This document shows, in pieces, positions 6,490 through 11,915 of a stretch of DNA of 11,915 bases. The stretch covers positions 1-11,915 of the forward strand of contig QMZG01000022.1 of assembly GCA_003663045.1 (NCBI GenBank). Direction: 5' to 3'. Source of the stretch: Candidatus Altarchaeales archaeon. Lineage in GTDB: Archaea > Altiarchaeota > Altiarchaeia > IMC4 > QMZM01. Made by a program: the position numbers and the translations under genes. Position 1 is the first letter of the stretch. Every line of letters starts with the position of its first letter. The notes under the pieces are model-generated. The model worked only from the letters and a program-made list of their open reading frames with translations. It made no database searches and was not told the DNA's origin.

Positions 6490-6727
6490 ACTCGTTAAAA
6501 TATTGAAGAAGATTGGTTTTGTTCCTGTAAGGCAAAGAGGAAGCCATATTGTTCTATCTAAATCCAGTCCAGAAGGTAGAAGGGGTCTCGTTATTCCAGA
6601 TCACAAAGAGATTGATAGAGGAACTTTAGTTGAGATTATAAGGCAGGCAGGATTAACAAGAAAGGAGTTTTTAGAGTTATTGAAAAAGAAAGGGAAAGAA
6701 TATACGACAAGAAATGATTCACTTTAG
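6458..6727 (+). CDS. hicA: HicA-family mRNA interferase toxin
   Basis: HicA is a small dsRBD-like ribonuclease that cleaves mRNA and is neutralised by HicB. The 89 residues match the family in order: LPVLSGRELVKILKKIGF (4-21), the catalytic RQRGSHIVL with His33, a V/I-P-D-H-KEI strand, and the C-terminal GTLVEIIRQAGLTRKEFLELL. The ATG at 6458 has AGGG seven bases upstream and lies inside hicB. The last four codons (AAT GAT TCA CTT, then TAG) are provided by the right-hand 111-bp repeat, so the native HicA C-terminus was replaced at the junction, and the toxin stop codon lies 14 bp inside sepCysS. The catalytic core is complete, so the toxin is probably active. Confidence 0.92.
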   Translation: MQRLPVLSGRELVKILKKIGFVPVRQRGSHIVLSKSSPEGRRGLVIPDHKEIDRGTLVEIIRQAGLTRKEFLELLKKKGKEYTTRNDSL

Positions 6728-6822
6728 AGAATCTCTGCGAAAATTTGAAGATATGCACAGGGAGGCGATAGGGTATATAAATTTGAATCCCATTCAGAGG
6801 GGTGGAATTTTGACACCGGAGG
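6712..6822 (+). repeat. 111-bp direct repeat, right copy
   Basis: This is identical to 6050-6160, offset by 662 bp. It contains the last 16 bases of hicA, including its TAG, in one frame and the first 36 codons of the intact sepCysS in another. Confidence 0.97.
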
Positions 6823-7841
6823 CGAGAAAAGCCTTAATTGAATTTGCAGATGGTTATTCTATCTATGATCTCAGTCCCGGATTGGAAGTAGATGAAATTC
6901 CTTTAATTAAAGAATTTATCTCCGAACATCTACCTAAATTTTTGGGGGCAGATCTCGTGAGAATCACTCTCGGAGCCAGGGAGGGTATATTCAATATAAT
7001 GCATTCTATTACAAAGCCTGGAGATACTATAATTGTTGATGGAAACAGGCACTATACAACAATTACTGCAGCTGAAAGAGCCAATCTACGAGTTATTGAG
7101 GTTCCAAATTCTGGAGCGCCAGAATACAGAATAAACGTAGAAGATTATGAAGTTCTAATAAAAGAGCATAAACCTGCGATGATCATCTTAACATACCCAG
7201 ATGGGAATTATGGGAATTTACCAGATGCTAAAAAATTGGGGGAAATCTCTAAGGAATATGGGGTTCCATATCTGGTTAACGGTGCTTATGCGGTTGGAAG
7301 AATGCCAATTTCCATGAAAGAGTTTGGAGCCGATTTCATAATTGGTTCTGGTCATAAATCAATGGCATCATCTGGAACCATCGGTGTCTTGGGGATGGAT
7401 AAAAAATGGAAAAAAATTATGCTGAGAAAATCGGAGAAATACCAGAGGAAAGAGGTGGAATTTTTGGGCTGCGAGTTGAGAGGGACTGCTATTGCAACCC
7501 TGATGGCATCATTTCCCACCGTTTTAGAGAGGGTTAAAAAATGGGATAAAGAGGTCAAAAAAGCAAGATATTTTTCAAGAGAACTTGAAAAGCTTGGATT
7601 AAGGCAACTTGGAGAAAAGCCACATAATCACGACCTGCTATTCTTTGAAGCACCCATTTTTTACGAAATCTCAAAGAGGCATAAAAAGGGCAGGTTCTTT
7701 CTCTATAAAGAGTTGAAAAAGAGGGGAATTATTGGAATAAAGCCCGGATTGACCAAGAATTTTAAATTGAGTACATATCAACTTAATAAGGATGAATTAA
7801 AAAAGATTATTGATGCATTTGTTGAAATTGCAGATTTGTGA
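6714..7841 (+). CDS. pscS: Sep-tRNA:Cys-tRNA synthase homologue lacking the CxxC cysteines
   Basis: SepCysS converts O-phosphoseryl-tRNA-Cys, made by SepRS, into cysteinyl-tRNA-Cys using PLP and a sulfur donor. The 375 residues match the archaeal family throughout: NLNPIQRGG (23-31), GAREGIFN (87-94), DGNRHYTTITAAERA (109-123), TYPDGNYGNLPD (160-171), the PLP lysine in GSGHKSMASSG (Lys215), KPHNHDLLFF (302-311) and KPGLTKNFKLSTY (343-355). The oddity is at 51-54: classical enzymes have CDxC after GDGYSV, and here the string is YDLS. Cys253 (LGCELRG), equivalent to the third conserved cysteine, is the only cysteine in the protein. It may be a paralogue with altered chemistry or use another sulfur route. 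Its start overlaps hicA by 14 bp. SepRS and SepCysE are not in this window. Confidence 0.92.
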   Translation: MIHFRESLRKFEDMHREAIGYINLNPIQRGGILTPEARKALIEFADGYSIYDLSPGLEVDEIPLIKEFISEHLPKFLGADLVRITLGAREGIFNIMHSITKPGDTIIVDGNRHYTTITAAERANLRVIEVPNSGAPEYRINVEDYEVLIKEHKPAMIILTYPDGNYGNLPDAKKLGEISKEYGVPYLVNGAYAVGRMPISMKEFGADFIIGSGHKSMASSGTIGVLGMDKKWKKIMLRKSEKYQRKEVEFLGCELRGTAIATLMASFPTVLERVKKWDKEVKKARYFSRELEKLGLRQLGEKPHNHDLLFFEAPIFYEISKRHKKGRFFLYKELKKRGIIGIKPGLTKNFKLSTYQLNKDELKKIIDAFVEIADL

Positions 7842-7846
7842 TAAAA

Positions 7847-8578
7847 ATGACCACTAAGATAGTTATTCAGGAGGGAAAGAAAATTCCCGAGGGCTCCATT
7901 GTAATAGAGGGCTTCCCGAGTAAAGGATTTGTTAGTACCATAGCGGCGAGATATATGATAGATGAACTGGGGATGGAGGTAATAGGCTGTATAGAATCAG
8001 ATAAACTCAGGAGCGTGGCGGTGATTCATGACGCTGCACCTATGAGACCTATTAGGATCTATTCTAAGGATAATATTATAGTAATATTTTCGGAATTGAT
8101 AATCCCCGTTTCATATGTACCAGAATTTTCTAATGCATTAATCAATTGGTTAAGGGGGATAAATCCCAGTAAGGTAGTGCTTTTAGCCGGAATATCGGGT
8201 AGGGTTACTGATAAGGAACACGAGATTCTAGGAATTGCAAATACTCATGAACTAAATGAGAAATTGGAGGAACTGGATGTAACCAAGATAGAGGAAGGAA
8301 TACTGACTGGCATCTCCAGCGATCTCCTACTTTACTGTGTGGAGAATAATGTTCCAACCATAAGCCTGATGGCAGAAACAGAATACGTTCCGGACCCATT
8401 AGCTTCTGCCTCAATGCTCAATATACTGAATAAGCTACTCGATCTGGGCATAGACACAAGGAGACTGATAAACGAAGGAAAGAGAATAGAGAAAATGTTT
8501 AAAGAGATTACAGAGCAATTGAAGAGGGGTAAGAGCGGATATAGAGAGATGGAGGAATATTCCCCAATGTATGGATGA
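7847..8578 (+). CDS. PAC2-family proteasome assembly chaperone homologue with HbYX tail
   Basis: PAC2-family proteins in archaea (PbaA and PbaB) associate with the 20S proteasome; PbaB-type tetramers dock via a C-terminal hydrophobic-Tyr-any motif. The protein has the PAC2 opening IPEGSIVIEGFPSKGFVSTIAARYMI, the IYSKDNIIVIFSELIIP strand region, VVLLAGISGR and GISSDLLLYC, then a long charged C-terminal helix. It ends SPMYG, where M-Y-G fits HbYX. The ATG at 7847 is preferred because GTGAT lies four bases upstream; a GTG at 7838 would overlap the sepCysS stop as GTGA and add three residues. Tight linkage to sepCysS suggests co-transcription. PbaB-like is the best guess over PbaA, from the tail alone. 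Confidence 0.88.
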   Translation: MTTKIVIQEGKKIPEGSIVIEGFPSKGFVSTIAARYMIDELGMEVIGCIESDKLRSVAVIHDAAPMRPIRIYSKDNIIVIFSELIIPVSYVPEFSNALINWLRGINPSKVVLLAGISGRVTDKEHEILGIANTHELNEKLEELDVTKIEEGILTGISSDLLLYCVENNVPTISLMAETEYVPDPLASASMLNILNKLLDLGIDTRRLINEGKRIEKMFKEITEQLKRGKSGYREMEEYSPMYG

Positions 8579-8592
8579 ATTAAAAATTAAAA

Positions 8593-9435
8593 ATGAAATT
8601 CTGGATACTGGCGGGAATAATAATCCCGGTATTAATCTGCGGCTGTATAAGCCTCCCGGGACAGGTGAATGAACTGGGAAAACCAAATGTTCCAATATCC
8701 AAAGGTGGGCTTACCCCAATTGGTGTCAAAAAATATACCGAGAATAAGGTGGGGAACAAAACGGATTTTATTTTTAAATTGCAGGGTAACAGGAAGTATA
8801 TATTCCTCATGAATTATGTGGATGAAACGCAAAGGAAGGGGAAAGATGTAGTAAAAAAATTTCGGGACAGATACAGTTATGTGGACTATGATATGTTCGT
8901 ATTGGATGCCGATGGAAACATTTTGAAAGGCTCCACAGAATCCGCGGGTTTGGGTGAAAGGATTGTCTTCTCCCCAGAGGAAACAAATAACTATACATTG
9001 AGAATTTTGAATGACAGGAAGGAATCAAAGGGTAGTTGGCCGGTGTTTATAATCTCTGCCGAGTATTATGAAAATGGTGAGAATAGGAGCATTTATATCA
9101 AGGGGAAGAGTGTAGAAAAACAAACACCCGAATATGAAACCTACTATGCACTGTGGCTGAAAAATAATCCTTACTCCTTAGCCTATATAGATGTTCCATC
9201 ATCCCTGGATATGTATCAGGTAAGAATTCTTTGTATAGATGACAAGAATTTTATGAACACCCATCTTCACCTCTACTATGATATATCTTCTGCAGATGCC
9301 CCAGACAATAATCGCTATGTCAGCTGCGGTACATCTGGGGAGGATATGAAACTGAAATTGACAAAGGGCAAGGATTGCTTGCTTCAATTTATTGGTGAAT
9401 GGGGTGAAGGGGAGCTAACCCTCAACTTTAGATGA
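8593..9435 (+). CDS. Predicted lipoprotein with beta-sandwich (PPC-like) ectodomain
   Basis: The family is not named with certainty. The 280 residues start with a signal peptide ending in the lipobox-like I-C-G-C, with the modified cysteine at 18, so the protein should be anchored outside the membrane. Residues about 52-158 resemble a bacterial/archaeal pre-peptidase C-terminal domain: an acidic DYDMFVLDADGNILKGS strand-turn, then ERIVFSPEETNNYTLRIL. Residues 165-280 look like a second, more divergent beta-sandwich (with LHLYYDISSAD and DMKLKLTKGKDCLLQF). No protease or hydrolase motif is seen. The gene begins 14 bp after the PAC2 gene, with no clear Shine-Dalgarno, and its last bases overlap the HAD gene start as ATGA. 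A binding or surface role is inferred. Confidence 0.75.
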   Translation: MKFWILAGIIIPVLICGCISLPGQVNELGKPNVPISKGGLTPIGVKKYTENKVGNKTDFIFKLQGNRKYIFLMNYVDETQRKGKDVVKKFRDRYSYVDYDMFVLDADGNILKGSTESAGLGERIVFSPEETNNYTLRILNDRKESKGSWPVFIISAEYYENGENRSIYIKGKSVEKQTPEYETYYALWLKNNPYSLAYIDVPSSLDMYQVRILCIDDKNFMNTHLHLYYDISSADAPDNNRYVSCGTSGEDMKLKLTKGKDCLLQFIGEWGEGELTLNFR

Positions 9436-10064
9436 AGATGAAAAAAATAAAACTCATAGCCTTCGATCTGGATGGTGTTCTCGTAGATGGAAGTGGAAGT
9501 TGGGCGCAGGTTCATGAAGGCTTAGGCACTTTAGAACAGTCCGAGATAAATGGTCATGAGTATTTCTCGGGTAGAATAACGTTTGATGAATGGGCAGAGA
9601 GAGATGTCGCTCTCTGGAGGGGTGTTGATATAGAAACTGTAAAGGAGATACTCTATAACTCACACCTTATGAAGGGTATCGATGAAACAATTCCAAGATT
9701 AAAAAAGAATTATAAGTTAGCGGTTATAAGCGGTGGTTTGAAGATCCTCGCAGACCATCTGAAGGAAAAATATAATATGGACTACTCCTATGGAAATGAA
9801 CTAATGGTAAATGATGGAAAGGTTAAGGGCATAAATCAGATAGTGGACTTTGAGGGTAAGGGAAAGATATTGGAAAAGATCGCAAATGATGCAGGTATAA
9901 AAACGGAAGAATGCGCCGCTGTAGGTGATTACATTAATGACATCCCCATGTTTAAAGTAGCTGGTTTCAGCATAGCATTTAATCCCAAGGATGAATCAAT
10001 ACTGGAATATGTGGATGAGGTTATCTACGAAAAGGATTTGAGAAGGTTGTTGAGATTTTTTTAG
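9432..10064 (+). CDS. HAD phosphatase, archaeal phosphoserine-phosphatase-like
   Basis: This is a haloacid dehalogenase-fold phosphatase of subfamily IB, resembling archaeal phosphoserine-phosphatase-like proteins. Motif I is FDLDGVLVD (11-19, nucleophile Asp12 and acid Asp14), followed by a helical cap containing FSGRITFDEWAERDV. Motif II is VISGG (98-102, Ser100), the motif III lysine is within GKGKIL (142-147), and motif IV is GDYINDIPMF (165-174). All catalytic positions are present and the 210-residue length is normal. The substrate is not fixed by sequence; phosphoserine is possible, as are other small phosphoesters. It overlaps the lipoprotein gene by 4 bp. Two in-frame ATGs (9432 and 9438) are possible starts. 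Confidence 0.88.
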   Translation: MKMKKIKLIAFDLDGVLVDGSGSWAQVHEGLGTLEQSEINGHEYFSGRITFDEWAERDVALWRGVDIETVKEILYNSHLMKGIDETIPRLKKNYKLAVISGGLKILADHLKEKYNMDYSYGNELMVNDGKVKGINQIVDFEGKGKILEKIANDAGIKTEECAAVGDYINDIPMFKVAGFSIAFNPKDESILEYVDEVIYEKDLRRLLRFF

Positions 10065-10074
10065 GAAAAATAAG

Positions 10075-10083
10075 GATATATAC
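10075..10083 (+). promoter_or_regulatory. TATA-like promoter of the dapL-like gene
   Basis: GATATATAC sits 10 bases after the HAD stop. A start site about 26 bases downstream would fall near 10105, leaving a leader of roughly 23 bases before the ATG at 10128, which includes AAGGT as a ribosome-binding site. It suggests the aminotransferase is transcribed on its own. Confidence 0.5.
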
Positions 10084-10127
10084 TCTCTAAACAGTTCCCT
10101 CTCCAAAGAAAAATGGAAGGTATCAAA

Positions 10128-11291
10128 ATGCAATACTCACAAAGAATTCAGAGGATTCCTTACTATCTGTTTGCAGAAATTGACAGAGTAATAGAGGAGA
10201 AAAAGTCTGGAGGGATGGATATAATTAATCTAGGAATTGGAGATCCCGACTTACCCACACCAAAGAATATTATTGATAAATTTTGTCTGGCAGCGTATGA
10301 TCCAGAGAATCATAAGTATCCGTCATATACTGGAATGCTCTCATTCAGAGAATCTGTTGCTAAATGGTATAGAAAACGCTTTGGTGTCTCACTTGATGTA
10401 GAAAATGAAGTCCTGACGTTAATTGGATCAAAAGAAGGTATAGCACACATTCCGTTAGCCTTTATAAATCCCAATGACATAGTCTTAGTTCCAGACCCGG
10501 CATACCCCGTTTACAAAATTGGAACAATCCTCGCAGATGGGAATCCCATAGAAATGCCACTTCTGGAGGAAAATGAATTCAAGCCAGATTTTTCTAAGAT
10601 AGATAAAAAAATTGCAGAAAATGCAAAGATTCTTTTTCTGAGTTATCCCAATAATCCCACTACAGCCGTTGTGGAAAAGGGATTCTTTAAGGAAGTAGTT
10701 GACTTCGCAAATGACAATGAGATAATTGTCTGCCATGATGCTCCCTATTCTGAGATGACATTTGATGGTTACAAAGCGCCGAGTTTTTTGGAGGTGAATG
10801 GAGCAAAGGAAATCGGAGTAGAATTCCATTCCCTTTCCAAGACATATAATATGACTGGATGGAGAATAGGCTTTGTTGTTGGAAATCCAGAGATTATCTC
10901 GGGGCTGGGAAGGGTTAAAGAAAATGTAGATTCTGGGGTATTTCAAGCAATACAGTATGCCGGTATAGAAGCACTGACGGGACCTCAGGACTCAGTAGAG
11001 AAGAACAGGAGAATTCTTCGAGAAAGGAGGGATATACTAGTGGATGGTCTCAATGACCTTGGATGGGATGTAAAGAAGCCCAAGGCAACATTCTATCTCT
11101 GGTTTAGGATCCCCAAAACTTATAAGTCATCAATTAAATTCTCCAGGGATTTACTTGACAGGACTGGGGTGGTTATGACCCCTGGAGTAGGATTCGGAAG
11201 GTATGGGGAGGGCTTTGTAAGATGTGCTTTGACGCAAAAAAAGGAAAGGCTTGAAGAGGCGTTGGAAAGGATGAGGGGGTTGAGGTTATAG
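10128..11291 (+). CDS. dapL: Class I/II aminotransferase, LL-diaminopimelate aminotransferase-like
   Basis: DapL-type enzymes make LL-diaminopimelate from tetrahydrodipicolinate and glutamate in one step of lysine synthesis. Fold type I signatures, numbered from this ATG, include INLGIGDPDLPTP, the cofactor loop YPNNPT, DAPYSEMTF with its conserved Asp and Tyr, the PLP lysine in SLSKTYNMTGWRIGF (Lys238), and the substrate-carboxylate arginine in FVRCAL. The ATG at 10128 is chosen because AAGGT is correctly spaced before it and because related proteins begin a few residues before the R-I-x-x-I-P-x-Y-LFAEID segment; an ATG at 10113 would add five residues. Length (387) suits the family. An alanine- or aspartate-type aminotransferase cannot be excluded by motif alone. 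Confidence 0.85.
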   Translation: MQYSQRIQRIPYYLFAEIDRVIEEKKSGGMDIINLGIGDPDLPTPKNIIDKFCLAAYDPENHKYPSYTGMLSFRESVAKWYRKRFGVSLDVENEVLTLIGSKEGIAHIPLAFINPNDIVLVPDPAYPVYKIGTILADGNPIEMPLLEENEFKPDFSKIDKKIAENAKILFLSYPNNPTTAVVEKGFFKEVVDFANDNEIIVCHDAPYSEMTFDGYKAPSFLEVNGAKEIGVEFHSLSKTYNMTGWRIGFVVGNPEIISGLGRVKENVDSGVFQAIQYAGIEALTGPQDSVEKNRRILRERRDILVDGLNDLGWDVKKPKATFYLWFRIPKTYKSSIKFSRDLLDRTGVVMTPGVGFGRYGEGFVRCALTQKKERLEEALERMRGLRL

Positions 11292-11316
11292 AAATTCCGA
11301 ATGGAAAATTCAATAA

Positions 11317-11327
11317 TTTTTCTTTTT
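11317..11327 (+). terminator. Oligo-T tract after dapL
   Basis: TTTTTCTTTTT begins 26 bases after the dapL stop. Archaeal RNA polymerase terminates at U-rich runs of this type without needing a hairpin. The same 11-base string recurs at 11341-11351, so there are two tandem tracts before cmk. Confidence 0.5.
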
Positions 11328-11345
11328 GGGGTGATAGCACTTTTT

Positions 11346-11366
11346 CTTTTTCTAAAAGAAAAAGGG
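11346..11366 (+). promoter_or_regulatory. Hairpin-forming element before cmk, shared with ftsY leader
   Basis: CTTTTTC and GAAAAAG pair perfectly around a TAAAA loop (11346-11364), followed by GG. The string matches the element before ftsY except for one additional A. It ends 15 bases before the cmk ATG, and a separate GAGGG at 11371-11375 serves as ribosome-binding site. It could end upstream transcripts (it begins inside the second T tract) or fold in the cmk leader. Confidence 0.45.
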
Positions 11367-11381
11367 CTATAGAGGGATAAA

Positions 11382-11894
11382 ATGATCATCACTATTGGCG
11401 GCTCAATCGGTTCAGGAAAAACAACCCTGGCGAGAGAGATTTCAAAGAGGTTTAATCTTAAGTATATCTCTGCAGGAAGAATAATGAGGGAGATGGCAAG
11501 GGAAAAGAGAATGTCTTTGTTGGAATTCTCGGAATATGCGGAATCTCATCCGGAGATCGACAGGGAAATTGATCAGAGACAGAAGAATCTGGCGAAGGGT
11601 AACTGCATAGTGGATGGAAGACTTTCTGCATATTTTCTTCACGCGGAGCTGAAGGTTTGGTTAGATGCTCCTCTTAAGGTTAGGGTAGAGAGGGTAGCAA
11701 GGAGGGACAATGTCTCTGAAAAAGAGGCAAGAGAGGGAATTCTGGAAAGGGAAAAGAGCGAGAAAAAGAGATACAGAGAGATTTATGATATCGATCTAGA
11801 CGATATGAAGATATATGACCTAATAATAAATAATGAGAAATTCAGCATAGAAAATACAGTTAACATAGTTTCTGCCGCTATTAAAGGTATTTAA
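11382..11894 (+). CDS. cmk: Cytidylate kinase, archaeal type
   Basis: CMP kinase phosphorylates CMP and dCMP using ATP for nucleotide recycling. The 170-residue protein has the short archaeal form: P-loop IGGSIGSGKTT (5-15), a helix followed by YISAGRIMREMA (about 29-40), the nucleotide-binding VDGRLSAYFL (77-86), VWLDAPLKVRVERVARRD, and a charged lid region with EREKSEKKRYREIYDID. It lacks the larger NMP-binding insert of bacterial Cmk. The ATG has GAGGG seven bases upstream. It is separated from dapL by 90 bp with T tracts and is probably an independent unit. In many archaea cmk lies near secY, adk or truB, none of which is visible here. Confidence 0.95.
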   Translation: MIITIGGSIGSGKTTLAREISKRFNLKYISAGRIMREMAREKRMSLLEFSEYAESHPEIDREIDQRQKNLAKGNCIVDGRLSAYFLHAELKVWLDAPLKVRVERVARRDNVSEKEAREGILEREKSEKKRYREIYDIDLDDMKIYDLIINNEKFSIENTVNIVSAAIKGI

Positions 11895-11914
11895 CATTAA
11901 TTAACATTAATTAT
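11892..11914. repeat. Two tandem copies of AACATTAATT after cmk
   Basis: The bases from the cmk stop onward read as two copies of the 10-bp unit AACATTAATT, followed by ATC at the window edge. They may be an AT-rich promoter of a downstream gene that is not included, or a chance short repeat. Confidence 0.35.
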
Positions 11915-11915
11915 C

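Larger units (their letters stand above)
6161..6711 (+). other. Inserted segment carrying hicBA between the sepCysS direct repeats
   Basis: The 551-bp segment between the 111-bp repeats has no relation to sepCysS and is filled by hicB and hicA plus about 95 bp of leader. No transposase, integrase or terminal inverted repeat is visible, so this is not a self-sufficient element. The arrangement, with the host gene's 5' end regenerated on the far side, resembles integration of a small passenger by recombination through the repeated segment. Homologous recombination between the repeats would excise it exactly and restore the native promoter-gene junction. Confidence 0.7.

Noticed and set aside
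6050..6822. The 111-bp repeats as a transposon target-site duplication
   Set aside because: Target-site duplications are usually far shorter, and no transposase or terminal inverted repeats are visible in the 551-bp insert.
6050..6822. The duplication as an assembly error
   Set aside because: Not excluded, but the repeat edges fall at sensible junctions, hicA has a usable stop and sepCysS is intact, so a biological origin is preferred; the caveat is stated in the finding.
8552..8561. Perfect 10-bp palindrome GGAATATTCC near the PAC2 gene end
   Set aside because: It lies inside coding sequence, is short, and a 10-bp palindrome is expected by chance in a window of this size.

Overview
The window reads as an AT-rich archaeal chromosome segment. 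The archaeal evidence includes an archaeal-type ThrRS with a D-aminoacyl-tRNA-deacylase-like editing domain, prefoldin alpha, FtsY, archaeal-type CMP kinase, Sep-tRNA:Cys-tRNA synthase (SepCysS), and a PAC2 proteasome-assembly homologue ending in an HbYX tail. TATA-like boxes lie about 24-40 bp before start codons, and AGA/AGG/ATA codons are frequent. SepCysS plus a DapL-like aminotransferase fits methanogen-related euryarchaea or neighbouring lineages, but I cannot place it more precisely.

Layout. (1) 1-138 (+): C-terminus of a membrane protein that converges on ftsY. (2) 133-5984 (-): a compact leftward block of thrS, an unrecognised 94-residue protein, rpiA, pfdA, a large Cys-rich repeat protein with its own promoter, then ftsY. 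The first four genes overlap or nearly touch. The Cys-rich gene sits between pfdA and ftsY, which are often close in euryarchaea, and looks like an accessory insertion. (3) 5985-6051: a short divergent promoter region for thrS and the original sepCysS start. (4) 6050-7841 (+): a HicB/HicA toxin-antitoxin pair lies between two identical 111-bp copies of the sepCysS 5' end. The left copy is a 36-codon stump with the old promoter; the right copy opens the full-length gene. (5) 7847-10064 (+): a PAC2 protein, a predicted lipoprotein and a phosphoserine-phosphatase-like HAD enzyme, closely packed after sepCysS. (6) 10128-11291: dapL-like aminotransferase with its own promoter. (7) 11382-11894: CMP kinase.

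The most notable region is the sepCysS locus, for two independent reasons. First, a toxin-antitoxin module has been inserted into the gene start while regenerating the gene, and the hicA stop codon now lies inside sepCysS. Second, the protein keeps the PLP lysine but has Tyr and Ser where SepCysS enzymes carry the CxxC cysteines used in sulfur transfer, so its chemistry may differ from classical tRNA-dependent cysteine synthesis. A further point is the Cys-rich repeat protein: its 26-residue repeats continue past the stop codon as a decaying unit.
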